DNA of 17,270 bases from Chitinophagaceae bacterium UBA5175 (lineage in GTDB: Bacteria; Bacteroidota; Bacteroidia; Chitinophagales; Chitinophagaceae). The position numbers were made by a program, and so were the translations under genes. The stretch covers positions 21,921 to 39,190 of the forward strand of contig DHWT01000297.1 of NCBI GenBank assembly GCA_002413325.1, read 5' to 3'. A model generated the notes under the pieces. It was given only the letters and a program-made list of their open reading frames with translations, was not told the DNA's origin and made no database searches. Below, one piece after another: positions 1-6,846 of this stretch (position 1 is its first letter; each line of letters begins with the position of its first letter).

Positions 1-405
1 ACAGATTTCCTGAATAGCAGATACGGTTTTTACCGAATCTTCTATGGAAGCATTTGTATTGCGTTGCTGAAATGTTTCAGAGATGGAAAAGGGAAACCCG
101 ATATCCTGAATCAGGGAATAAGAAGCGGCATCTGATGCGCCCCGCGTATTGGCCACGATGGCCAGCAGCCTGGTTTTGGAATGGTCCGGATTGATTTCGC
201 TGATCACCTGTTTCGTATCCGCCATCTGGGGAATGGCTTTGGGAGAAACAAAACTGCCGAAATCCAGGCTGTCGAATCCAACCTGTAAGAGAGCGTTCAG
301 GTATTCAATTTTTTTTTCTGTCGGAATAAAACGGTGCCAGCCCTGCATGGCATCCCGTGGACATTCCACCAGTTTCACCTTTTTCGTTTTTCCTTCTCCA
401 TTCAT
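1..405 (-). CDS. Hydroxymethylglutaryl-CoA lyase-like protein, N-terminal part (runs off the left edge)
   Basis: HMG-CoA lyase splits HMG-CoA into acetyl-CoA and acetoacetate (leucine/ketone metabolism) in the cytoplasm; it belongs to the DRE-TIM/HMGL-like TIM-barrel family. The 135 visible residues carry the strand-1 motif VKLVECPRDAMQ (residues 10-21; the Arg-Asp pair is the catalytic/metal pair of the family), then FIPTEKKIEYLNALL and GSFVSPKAIPQMAD, the HMG-CoA lyase version of the SFVSPK motif. I chose the ATG at 405 because an in-frame TAG lies only four codons upstream and the family motif starts nine residues in. The frame is open to base 1, so the C-terminal half, with the GxGGCP-type motif, is outside the window. 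A 2-isopropylmalate/homocitrate-synthase relative is the alternative, but SFVSPK with VPQM-like context favours the lyase. Confidence 0.85.
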   Translation of the reverse strand, partial: MNGEGKTKKVKLVECPRDAMQGWHRFIPTEKKIEYLNALLQVGFDSLDFGSFVSPKAIPQMADTKQVISEINPDHSKTRLLAIVANTRGASDAASYSLIQDIGFPFSISETFQQRNTNASIEDSVKTVSAIQEIC

Positions 406-526
406 CCCACGAAACTAATTCAAATCCCGGTTTATAAGGCAGGCCAGATTGCTTTAATGCGGTTATGAACTTTTCCCCCATGGAACTGAAAAACCTAATC
501 CGCTCTTTCTCCCCGGCGTTACTCAT
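305..526 (-). CDS. Small unassigned reading frame overlapping the HMG-CoA lyase start
   Basis: A 73-codon frame starting with ATG at 526. Its first 47 residues (for example GEKFITALKQSGLPYKPGFE, then WDEWRR) look like a real soluble protein. The last third lies over the HMG-CoA lyase gene in another frame and looks like shadow sequence. Its ATG overlaps the TGA of the preceding open frame as ATGA, a typical coupling arrangement. I do not recognise a family. It may be a true small gene, the remnant of a larger one, or chance. The 101-base overlap with the well supported lyase gene argues against the full length being functional. Confidence 0.25.
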   Translation of the reverse strand: MSNAGEKERIRFFSSMGEKFITALKQSGLPYKPGFELVSWDEWRRKNEKGETGGMSTGCHAGLAPFYSDRKKN

Positions 527-762
527 GCGTGTTGACTTTCATTTAGAGATTCCAGCACAAAAATATCCTTACCATCAAATGGATACTGAAGAATCGTTTT
601 CATCCAGAAAAAAATCTTATACACGGTCAGCGCTTGAAAACCAAAGGAATGAACAATAAAGACGTCTTTAATCAGGTAATAAAGTTCCCTGTGTTCAATT
701 GAATTAAAATAATTGAGCTGATAAAGCAGGTATTCCAGATACCTTGTATAAAAGTCCGGTGG
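523..762 (-). other. Open frame without an ATG start in the rlmB-lyase gap; possible gene remnant
   Basis: Downstream of rlmB, one minus-strand frame stays open for 79 codons between a TGA at 765-763 and a TGA at 525-523. The translation is rich in Tyr and Phe (for example RYLEYLLYQLNYFNSIEHRE) and the DNA is visibly more A+T-rich than the flanking genes. The only in-frame candidate starts are an ATG at 603 (26 codons) and a GTG at 624 (33 codons), both very late. Its stop overlaps the next small ATG (ATGA). I cannot assign it to a family. This frame and its partner account for the roughly 380 bases between rlmB and the lyase gene, in which I see nothing else. Confidence 0.2.
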
Positions 763-768
763 TCAGTT

Positions 769-781
769 ACCCGCTTCGGGT
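769..781 (-). other. Short hairpin just after the rlmB stop
   Basis: The minus strand reads ACCCG-AAG-CGGGT, a perfect 5-bp stem with a 3-base loop, starting 3 bases after the rlmB TAA. There is no U-tract after it, so it is a poor intrinsic terminator. It may protect the transcript 3' end or be chance. Confidence 0.25.
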
Positions 782-784
782 GGA

Positions 785-1525
785 TTAAACATGCATTCTT
801 TTTTTCATGGCTTCATATAAAATGATCCCGGCGGCAACGGATACGTTGAAAGAATCGAAATCACCCGCCATAGGTATGGTAAAGAGCTCATCTGCTGCTT
901 TATTTAAATAGGGCTGCAGGCCCCTGTCTTCGCTCCCCATCATGACGCAACAGGGCAGATCGAGGGGCAGTTCAAAAATCTTTTTATCGCTGCGCATGGA
1001 ACTGGCGAAAACGAGAATTCCATTCAAATGCAGGCTGTCAACCGCTTTCAGCAGACTGCTCACCCGGCATATATGTATTTTTTCCAATGCGCCTGCGGAT
1101 GATTTCAGGGCCTCTTCATTCAGGGCTGCAATGCCCTTATCGGGAATGATCAGGGCCTGGGCGCCGCAGCAGACGGCACTTCGGGCAATGGCACCGATAT
1201 TCCGGACATCTGTAATGCCATCCAGCAGGATGAATAGGGGCGGTTGGCCCGCAGAAACCACCTCGTCGATCACCGCCTGCAGGTCCATATAAACAAACAG
1301 GGCTGCCAGGGCGATAACACCCTGGTGGTTGGCCCGGGTAATGGACATTAATTTTTCCACAGGAACCTGCTGGATGGGTATGCCGCGTTTTTCAGCCAGC
1401 TTTCGGATCTCACCAATGGATTCCCCGCTTACGTTTCGCTGAAATAAGATCTTATCGATGGCCCGGCCGGCCTGCATGGCTTCAACCAGGGGCTGCCTCC
1501 CGATAATGATGTCAGAAGATTTCAA
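785..1525 (-). CDS. rlmB: 23S rRNA (guanosine-2'-O)-methyltransferase RlmB-like, SpoU/TrmH family
   Basis: This is a SAM-dependent 2'-O-methyltransferase of the SPOUT class, expected to methylate a guanosine of the 23S rRNA peptidyl-transferase region. Residues 5-75 form the SpoU substrate-binding domain (IIIGRQPLVEA at the start). The trefoil-knot methyltransferase domain follows with all three motifs: motif 1 DGITDVRNIGAIARSA (102-117, Asn109), motif 2 MMGSEDRGL (195-203) and motif 3 IPMAGDFDSFNVSVAAG (217-233). The length of 246 is normal. The start is TTG at 1525: a TAA lies two codons upstream in frame, and the next ATG (codon 17) would remove the conserved IIGRQPLVEA segment. The stop of the Nudix gene is three bases before this start, so the two are co-transcribed and probably translationally coupled. 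TrmH-type tRNA methylation is the alternative substrate. Confidence 0.92.
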   Translation of the reverse strand: MKSSDIIIGRQPLVEAMQAGRAIDKILFQRNVSGESIGEIRKLAEKRGIPIQQVPVEKLMSITRANHQGVIALAALFVYMDLQAVIDEVVSAGQPPLFILLDGITDVRNIGAIARSAVCCGAQALIIPDKGIAALNEEALKSSAGALEKIHICRVSSLLKAVDSLHLNGILVFASSMRSDKKIFELPLDLPCCVMMGSEDRGLQPYLNKAADELFTIPMAGDFDSFNVSVAAGIILYEAMKKRMHV

Positions 1526-1528
1526 TCT

Positions 1529-2092
1529 TTATTTTTTTAGTTTGTCCTGGTAAACCATGAGCCGGATCTGCTGGATAGCCGCGATGGACATAGCATCGGT
1601 AATGAACCCGGCTTCCATCATCCTGACAGCTTCATCAAAAGGTAATTTTCTTATATCCAGTTGTTCGGTTTCATCCGGTTCTGCAGTTTGTTGTTCCAGG
1701 TCCCGGGCCAGGTAAAGGACCGCCTGTTCATCGCCTACCGAATTGGACAAATGCATCGTGCAGATTTTTGTCCATTCCTTTGCCACCAGTCCGGTCTCTT
1801 CCAGCAATTCTCTTTTTGCCGATTCTACCGGGTCTTCATCCATCCTGCCGCCCCCTTCGGGAATTTCCCAGCTGTACGCATCAAGCGGGAACCGGTATTG
1901 GCCGACCAGCCAGGTGTTCCATTCCGCATCCAGGGGAATGATGCCAACGGCAAGATGTTTAAAATGAACTTTACCATAGATGCCCCTTCCCCCCGATGGA
2001 TTGATCACCTGGAATTCTGTGACGCGTATCCATGGGTTTTCATAAACCTCATGCTGGTCAAGGATGGTCCATGGATTTTCGTACTTTTTCAT
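1529..2092 (-). CDS. Nudix hydrolase, ADP-ribose pyrophosphatase-like
   Basis: Nudix enzymes cleave a nucleoside diphosphate linked to a moiety X. The sequence has a perfect Nudix box G-x5-E-x7-REUxEExGU at residues 80-102, with RELLEETGL at its end; Glu95, Glu98 and Glu99 are the Mg2+ ligands. The segment QYRFPLDAYSWEIPEGGG just before the box is characteristic of the ADP-ribose pyrophosphatase (NudF/ADPRase) subgroup rather than MutT or Ap4A hydrolases, so ADP-ribose or a nucleotide sugar is the likely substrate. The length of 187 fits that group. It is the first gene of a pair with rlmB, three bases apart. It sits downstream of the metK terminator, so it probably has its own promoter, but I could not find a good -7 box (best is TACATTCG, only four bases before the ATG). 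Confidence 0.88.
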   Translation of the reverse strand: MKKYENPWTILDQHEVYENPWIRVTEFQVINPSGGRGIYGKVHFKHLAVGIIPLDAEWNTWLVGQYRFPLDAYSWEIPEGGGRMDEDPVESAKRELLEETGLVAKEWTKICTMHLSNSVGDEQAVLYLARDLEQQTAEPDETEQLDIRKLPFDEAVRMMEAGFITDAMSIAAIQQIRLMVYQDKLKK

Positions 2093-2165
2093 GACCCGAA
2101 TGTAAGCTTAAAGCTCAGGGCTTTTTTAAATTGTATATCAAAAATAAATCACCAGTCGGCTACCA

Positions 2166-2195
2166 AATAAAAAGGGCCAGCCCTGAAGCTGACCC
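2166..2195 (-). terminator. Intrinsic terminator of metK
   Basis: Beginning 23 bases after the metK stop, the minus strand reads GGGTCAGC-TTCAGG-GCTGGCCC followed by TTTTTATTT. This gives an 8-bp stem with one T-G wobble, a 6-base loop and a U-rich tail, all the elements of a rho-independent terminator. It separates metK from the Nudix-rlmB unit. Confidence 0.85.
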
Positions 2196-2217
2196 GAACA
2201 AATTCAAAGGTCTATTA

Positions 2218-3471
2218 TTATTTAATTTTGAATGCCCGTTTAACTTTTTTCACATAATCCAGTTTCTCCCAGGTAAACAGATCCACTTTTTTCTTAATTG
2301 TTTTGCCGTCGGGTGAAACGAATGTCTTTACCACCGTTTGCGGTTTACGTCCCATATGGCCGTATGCAGCAGTTTCACTGTAAATCGGGTTACGAAGTCT
2401 CAAACGGTGCTCAATAAAATAGGGACGCATATCGAAGACCTGTTCCACGATCTTTCCGATTTCACCATCGGTCATGTCGACCGCTGCAGTTCCATAGGTA
2501 TTTACATAGATGGAAGTTGGCCGGGCCACCCCGATGGCATAGGAAACCTGCACCAGCACTTCACTTGCCACGCCAGCCGCCACAAGGTTCTTGGCGATAT
2601 GCCGGGTAGCGTAGGCTGCGCTGCGGTCAACCTTGGATGGATCTTTTCCACTGAATGCGCCGCCACCATGTGCTCCCTTTCCGCCATAGGTATCCACAAT
2701 GATTTTACGGCCTGTCAGACCCGTATCACCATGCGGACCGCCAATCACAAATTTCCCCGTCGGGTTGATATGGTACTTGATCTTATCGTTGAATAAATGA
2801 CCGTATTTTTTATACTTTGATTTGACACGTGGGATCAGGACAGAGATTATGTCCTTTTTGATCTTCGCCTGCATTTTCGCTTCCGTATCAAATTCATCGT
2901 GCTGGGTGGATATCACGATGGCATCGATGCGTACCGGTTTATTCTGATCGTCGTATTCGAGGGTCACCTGGCTTTTGGCATCCGGGCGCAGGTATTTAAT
3001 CTGTTTATCTTCCCTTCTCAGGGCAGCCAGTTCTATCAGGAGTTTATGAGCCAGATCCAGGGCCAGTGGCATATAATCATCCGTTTCATGACTGGCATAA
3101 CCGAACATCATGCCCTGGTCGCCCGCACCCTGTTCCTCTTTTTTGGAACGGTCAACACCCTGGTTGATATCAGAAGACTGTTCATGGATAGCTGAAAATA
3201 TACCACAGGAATTGGCTTCAAACATGTATTCACTCTTCGTATATCCGATCCTGCGGATCACCGAACGGGCAATTTCCTGCACATCCAGGTAAGCTTTGGA
3301 TTTTACTTCTCCGGCCAGCACAACTTGTCCGGTAGTCACCAGGGTTTCACAGGCCACTTTGGACTGCGGGTCGAAGGCAAGAAAATGATCAATCAGGGCA
3401 TCGGAAATCTGGTCGGCCACCTTATCCGGGTGACCCTCAGAAACACTCTCAGAAGTGAATAAATAAGACAT
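2218..3471 (-). CDS. metK: S-adenosylmethionine synthetase (methionine adenosyltransferase)
   Basis: The enzyme makes SAM from ATP and methionine in the cytoplasm, as a tetramer in known homologues. All signature segments are present: SEGHPDKVADQISDALID (residues 11-28, ATP and methionine site), GAGDQGMMFGYA (115-126), GGPHGDTGLTGRK (244-256) and HGGGAFSGKDPSKVDRSAAY (268-287, phosphate-binding). The 417-residue length is that of the Bacteroidota form, somewhat longer than the roughly 384-residue enterobacterial enzyme. I chose the ATG at 3471, because SYLFTSESVSEGHPDK is the normal N-terminus; the upstream ATG at 3510 would add 13 unrelated residues. It is monocistronic: its own promoter-like element lies upstream and a strong terminator downstream. 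There is no room for, or sign of, a SAM riboswitch in the roughly 65-base leader. Confidence 0.97.
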   Translation of the reverse strand: MSYLFTSESVSEGHPDKVADQISDALIDHFLAFDPQSKVACETLVTTGQVVLAGEVKSKAYLDVQEIARSVIRRIGYTKSEYMFEANSCGIFSAIHEQSSDINQGVDRSKKEEQGAGDQGMMFGYASHETDDYMPLALDLAHKLLIELAALRREDKQIKYLRPDAKSQVTLEYDDQNKPVRIDAIVISTQHDEFDTEAKMQAKIKKDIISVLIPRVKSKYKKYGHLFNDKIKYHINPTGKFVIGGPHGDTGLTGRKIIVDTYGGKGAHGGGAFSGKDPSKVDRSAAYATRHIAKNLVAAGVASEVLVQVSYAIGVARPTSIYVNTYGTAAVDMTDGEIGKIVEQVFDMRPYFIEHRLRLRNPIYSETAAYGHMGRKPQTVVKTFVSPDGKTIKKKVDLFTWEKLDYVKKVKRAFKIK

Positions 3472-3542
3472 TTTTACTGTTTGAATGGGACCTTGAAAAT
3501 AAAAAACCACTAACTACCTTATGTAATTAATGGATGGCGGTG

Positions 3543-3550
3543 CAAAGATA
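3543..3550 (-). promoter_or_regulatory. Bacteroidota -7 promoter element for metK
   Basis: The minus strand reads TATCTTTG followed by CA, an exact match to the Bacteroidota -7 consensus TAnnTTTG, in the 118-base gap before metK. No TTG is seen at the proper -33 distance, only an A+T-rich stretch. Transcription would start about 65 bases before the ATG. Confidence 0.55.
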
Positions 3551-3589
3551 ATAGTTGATGCATTATTACTTATAAATCGCCGGAACTAA

Positions 3590-4402
3590 TTATTGGGAAA
3601 GATCGGTATACAATTGCAGGTAATCGCTCAGATCGGATTCCGTATTATAGGGAAGCACTTTTTTGCCCCTGACCTTACTGAATTCATCAATGAGTTTCTT
3701 ATCTGTTTTTTCCGCGCCAAAGGTGATGGCATCCGCATAACAGGCGCCGGCCCGGAACAAGGCTGTATTGCCGGCCTCACTGAATGGTTCCAGGTCCTTT
3801 TCTTTAATGGTCGCATGAATATTGGCCAATTTGGTAAAATGAGCGCCCAGTTTTTCCTTAAATGTATTCTGGCCAATGGTATAAACCACTTTGCTATGGG
3901 CAAAAACCGGCTCCTTTTTGTAAACGGTTTTCAGGTAAAAAGGAATTAAACCCGTCATCCAGCCACTGCAATGAATGATATCTGGCGGCCATCCGAATTT
4001 CTTGACGGTTTCAAGGGCGCCCTTACAAAAGAAAACCGTACGCAGACCATTGTCGTCAAACCACTTTTCCTTTTCATCATGGAATATAAACTTCCGTTTG
4101 AAAAGGTCTTCATTCTCCAGGAAATACACCTGCAAACGGGCATTGGGGAGGGAAGCCACTTTAATCTGCAATGGATAATCATCGTTGTCGATCGATACAT
4201 TGATCCCGGAAAGGCGCACTACTTCATGCAGGCGGTGCCTTCTTTCGTTAATCACCCCAAACCGGGGCATGATGCAACGAACTTCAAAACCATGATCATT
4301 GGATTTTATCGCTAACTTATTTACTGTTTCCGCAAATTCTGTGAGTTCCAGATAGGGAGACATTTCATTGGCAATAAATAAAATTCTTTTCTTTGCTACC
4401 AT
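3590..4402 (-). CDS. Solo GT5 / starch-synthase catalytic N-domain protein (annotated glycogen/starch synthase in relatives)
   Basis: The 270 residues match only the N-terminal Rossmann half of the GT5 glycogen/starch synthase fold: KKRILFIANEMSPYLELTEF at the start, a middle HCSGWMTGLIPFYLKTVY (equivalent of H-HDWxTGLIPxYLK), then VVYTIGQNTFKEKLG (equivalent of FTIHNLxYQG). The C-terminal GT-B domain with the catalytic Glu motif is absent; the gene ends with a stop and the next gene follows normally, so this is not a broken reading frame. The ADP-glucose motif KxGGL near the N-terminus is replaced by YLELTEF, and the IHN histidine by IGQN. Such short proteins next to panC are common in Bacteroidota, as I recall, so it is a conserved solo protein, not a fresh truncation. 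I infer it lacks synthase activity; its role is unknown. It is divergent from panC across a 112-base gap. Confidence 0.8.
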   Translation of the reverse strand: MVAKKRILFIANEMSPYLELTEFAETVNKLAIKSNDHGFEVRCIMPRFGVINERRHRLHEVVRLSGINVSIDNDDYPLQIKVASLPNARLQVYFLENEDLFKRKFIFHDEKEKWFDDNGLRTVFFCKGALETVKKFGWPPDIIHCSGWMTGLIPFYLKTVYKKEPVFAHSKVVYTIGQNTFKEKLGAHFTKLANIHATIKEKDLEPFSEAGNTALFRAGACYADAITFGAEKTDKKLIDEFSKVRGKKVLPYNTESDLSDYLQLYTDLSQ

Positions 4403-4449
4403 TAGGAAGGAGAATTGGTGATCTGGGAGAATACCTGAAAATCAGTTTG

Positions 4450-4457
4450 CAAAGGTA
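4450..4457 (-). promoter_or_regulatory. Bacteroidota -7 promoter element for the solo GT5 gene
   Basis: The minus strand reads TACCTTTG followed by CAAAC, an exact TAnnTTTG match, 48 bases before the ATG at 4402. No clear -33 TTG is seen. The element overlaps the palindrome TTTGCAAA (4446-4453), so a near-match TCAGTTTG also exists on the plus strand at 4442-4449, facing panC. Confidence 0.55.
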
Positions 4458-4514
4458 AGGTTTATTCGCTAAATGGGCTGGCCGGGTTGGTTTCTGCCTG
4501 CTAAAACGCTGAAA

Positions 4515-5360
4515 ATGATTCTATTTAAAAAGTCTTCTGATCTCCGGCACTGGCTGAAAAGTCAGAAAGAAGGAGGCAGGAAAACGGGTTTTGTGCCTAC
4601 CATGGGGGCTTTACATGAAGGGCATATGCACCTGGTAGCATCCTGCCGCTCCCTGGCAGACCTTTGTATTTGCAGCATTTTTGTGAACCCGGCCCAGTTC
4701 AATGACCCGAAGGACTTTGAAAAATACCCGGTCAGCCTCGAAAAAGATATTGAAATGCTCACCAAGGCCGGCACAGATGTGCTTTTTCTTCCTGCAGTGC
4801 CTGAAATCTATCCCCAGGGAGAAACCGGTCTGGAAAAATATGATCTCGGTGAACTGGAATTCATATTGGAAGGCCGTTACCGGCCGGGCCATTTCCAGGG
4901 AGTCTGCCAGGTAATGAGCCGCCTTCTGAAACTGGTGGAGCCGGATCATTTGTTTATGGGACAAAAGGATTTCCAGCAAAACCTGGTTGTAAACCGTCTG
5001 ATCCGGCTCCTGCAGCTACCGGTTCAGTTCCATATTGTGCCGACCATACGCGAAGCCGACGGCCTCGCACAAAGCAGCCGGAACCGGCGACTGACCCCGG
5101 AACAAAGGAAAAACGCTGCAGCCATTTCCCAGGCACTCAATGATATCCGTCAGAAAATGGTTGCCGGGGATACCGGCCCCGTTCTCGAAGCAGCCCGGGA
5201 AATACTGGATGCCGCCCATTTTAAAACAGATTATATTTCCATTTCTAGGTCAGCCGACCTGAAACCCATTGTGAACTGGAATGGAAAAGAACAGGTTTTG
5301 GCCCTGATCGCCGCTTTCCAGGGAGATGTAAGGCTGATAGATAATATGCTGCTCAATTAG
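4515..5360 (+). CDS. panC: Pantothenate synthetase (pantoate-beta-alanine ligase)
   Basis: It joins pantoate and beta-alanine using ATP, the last step of pantothenate synthesis, in the cytoplasm. The class-I-tRNA-synthetase-like fold motifs are present: VPTMGALHEGH (residues 27-37, HxGH-type), FVNPAQFNDPKDFEKYP (56-72), GRYRPGHFQGVCQV (120-133), FMGQKDFQQ (147-155) and the KMSKS-equivalent AQSSRNRRL (185-193), where Gln stands in place of the more usual Met. From the ATG at 4515 the protein is 281 residues, the normal size, and begins MILFKKSSDL. The upstream in-frame ATG at 4473 would add 14 unsupported residues. panD follows after 33 bases and makes the beta-alanine substrate, so the two genes form a pathway pair. 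Confidence 0.96.
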   Translation: MILFKKSSDLRHWLKSQKEGGRKTGFVPTMGALHEGHMHLVASCRSLADLCICSIFVNPAQFNDPKDFEKYPVSLEKDIEMLTKAGTDVLFLPAVPEIYPQGETGLEKYDLGELEFILEGRYRPGHFQGVCQVMSRLLKLVEPDHLFMGQKDFQQNLVVNRLIRLLQLPVQFHIVPTIREADGLAQSSRNRRLTPEQRKNAAAISQALNDIRQKMVAGDTGPVLEAAREILDAAHFKTDYISISRSADLKPIVNWNGKEQVLALIAAFQGDVRLIDNMLLN

Positions 5361-5362
5361 TT

Positions 5363-5370
5363 TAATTTTG
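5363..5370 (+). promoter_or_regulatory. Possible -7 promoter element before panD
   Basis: TAATTTTG followed by CGG matches TAnnTTTG exactly, begins two bases after the panC stop and lies 23 bases before the panD ATG. No TTG lies at the expected -33 distance. panD may therefore have its own extra promoter, but chance in an A+T-rich gap is quite possible. Confidence 0.3.
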
Positions 5371-5393
5371 CGGCTCAAATTGAAAAAGCACAG

Positions 5394-5738
5394 ATGGAAA
5401 TCGAAATACTCAAATCAAAGGTTCACCGCGTAGTGATTACGGAAGCCAACCTGAATTATATTGGCAGCCTGACGCTGGACGAGGATCTGATGGATGCCGT
5501 GCATTTGATTTCCAACGAAAAAGTGCAGGTGGTGAATGTGAATAATGGTGCCCGGATTGAAACTTACCTGATTGCGGGGAAAAGAGGTTCAGGTATTTGT
5601 TGCCTGAACGGACCTGCTGCCCGCAGCGGTGCAGCCGGAGACATCGTGATCATCATTTCTTATGCGCGAATGGATTTTGCAGAAGCAAAAAAATTCAAAC
5701 CCTGGGTTGTGTTTCCAAAAGAAGGCAATTCCCTCTAG
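5394..5738 (+). CDS. panD: Aspartate 1-decarboxylase (pyruvoyl enzyme precursor)
   Basis: It decarboxylates L-aspartate to beta-alanine, the substrate of PanC. The proenzyme self-cleaves between Gly24 and Ser25, visible here as YIGSLT (22-27), and the serine becomes the pyruvoyl group. Other active-site residues stand at the classic positions: Lys9, Arg54 and Tyr58 in GARIETY, and Asn72 in CLNGPAA. The 114-residue length is slightly short of the roughly 126-residue E. coli enzyme but normal for this phylum. The start ATG at 5394 fits the family N-terminus (MEIEILKSKVHRVVIT). No PanM-like maturation factor is seen nearby, which suggests that self-processing suffices. Confidence 0.97.
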   Translation: MEIEILKSKVHRVVITEANLNYIGSLTLDEDLMDAVHLISNEKVQVVNVNNGARIETYLIAGKRGSGICCLNGPAARSGAAGDIVIIISYARMDFAEAKKFKPWVVFPKEGNSL

Positions 5739-5808
5739 TTCACAGGAGCCTGTCCCCGGGCGCGCCGGGATTGTCAGATCCCTTTAAAATTGTATCTTAC
5801 CTGCCTCT

Positions 5809-6846
5809 ATGAAGAAGACTTTTATTGCGGCGCTTCAATATGTTTTTTTCTTCGCCCTGGCCGTTTTTTTCGTTTGGTTAAGCGTACGTGGAATGGACCA
5901 CGATAAATGGGAACAACTGAAGAAAGCCATGGACCATGCGCATTACTGGTTATTAATCCCTGTATTCAGTTTACTACTCGTGGCTCACTGGCTGCGCGCC
6001 CTGCGCTGGAGACAACTGATGGAACCCATGGGTTACAACCCATCCAGGCTGAATACTTTTTTTGCAGTTATGATCGGGTATTTTGTAAACCTCGGAGCTC
6101 CCCGCCTTGGGGAAGTGATCAAATGTACCATCCTGGCCCGCTATGAAAAAGTTCCCGCTCAGAAACTGGTAGGAACCATCGTGGCAGAAAGGGCTTTCGA
6201 CGTGATCTGCCTCCTGCTGGTATTCGGACTCACTTTTGTTTTCCAGTTCGATATCATTTCCTCCCTCGCCCACGATTATATTTATCCGGCGTTCCAGAAT
6301 AAAAACGGGAAAACAGCTTACCTGAAAATCATTTTCCTGGGTGTTGGATTTGTCATTTTCCTGGTGGTTTTAAAATTCATTTTTAGTCGTTTCGGACATA
6401 TCAATATTGTCCAGAAACTGAAAAGCATCCTCGCCGGTGTGTGGCATGGCCTGATCAGTGTGCGTTCTTTAAAGAACAAGCTCCTGTTTTTCATTTATAC
6501 CATTGGCATCTGGTTCATGTACCTGCTCAGTACCTGGTGCGGATTTTTCGCCATCGATGAAACCAGCCGCCTGGGGCTTGCAGATGCCCTTACGGTGCTG
6601 GCCATGGGCAGTGTGGGTATGATCCTCTCCCCCGGCGGGATCGGCGCATATGCCCTGCTCGTCATGGAAACGGTTGCTTTATACCATATACCGAAAGAGC
6701 CTTACGGGCAGGCGCTCGGCTGGCTGCTTTGGTTTGGCCAGTTCTTAAGCTTCATCGTTTTCGGCGTGATCAGCTTTATTTTATTACCCCGAGTAAACCG
6801 TCAAAAAATTAAACCGGATGAGGCAGCCCCAGGTTATTCAGCTTAG
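5809..6846 (+). CDS. LPG synthase TM-domain / UPF0104 family membrane protein
   Basis: An integral membrane protein of 345 residues with about eight hydrophobic segments (for example residues 9-24, 44-60, 83-98, 122-145, 171-192, 222-245, 255-285 and 300-328). The pattern matches the flippase-like membrane domain of lysylphosphatidylglycerol synthases (UPF0104, AglD-related): RALRWRQLMEPMGY, YFVNLGAPRLGEVIKCTILARYE and VAERAFDVICLLLVFG are its hallmark segments, and LSPGGIGAYALLVMETVAL is the conserved C-terminal loop. It has no MprF-type aminoacyl-transferase domain, so aminoacylation is not expected; lipid or lipid-linked sugar transport is a reasonable inference. It lies 70 bases after panD, and its 3' end overlaps the heptose adenylyltransferase gene by 29 bases, so those two are co-transcribed. 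Confidence 0.85.
   Translation: MKKTFIAALQYVFFFALAVFFVWLSVRGMDHDKWEQLKKAMDHAHYWLLIPVFSLLLVAHWLRALRWRQLMEPMGYNPSRLNTFFAVMIGYFVNLGAPRLGEVIKCTILARYEKVPAQKLVGTIVAERAFDVICLLLVFGLTFVFQFDIISSLAHDYIYPAFQNKNGKTAYLKIIFLGVGFVIFLVVLKFIFSRFGHINIVQKLKSILAGVWHGLISVRSLKNKLLFFIYTIGIWFMYLLSTWCGFFAIDETSRLGLADALTVLAMGSVGMILSPGGIGAYALLVMETVALYHIPKEPYGQALGWLLWFGQFLSFIVFGVISFILLPRVNRQKIKPDEAAPGYSA

Noticed and set aside
2104..2127. Plus-strand terminator-like AAAGC-TCAGG-GCTTT with a T run
   Set aside because: No plus-strand gene ends here, and the 5-bp stem is weak; it is better explained as part of the recurring intergenic word family.
1661..2170. 169-codon plus-strand frame across the Nudix gene
   Set aside because: It runs antisense to a gene with a perfect Nudix box; its translation is Cys/Phe/Arg-rich with no recognisable motif.
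3472..3542. SAM riboswitch in the metK leader
   Set aside because: The leader is about 65 bases, A+T-rich, and shows no paired elements of the known SAM riboswitch classes.
5755..5769. CCCGG-GCGCG-CCGGG hairpin between panD and the UPF0104 gene
   Set aside because: Only 5 bp of stem and no U-tract after it on either strand, so I do not call a terminator; it may just be a G+C-rich patch.
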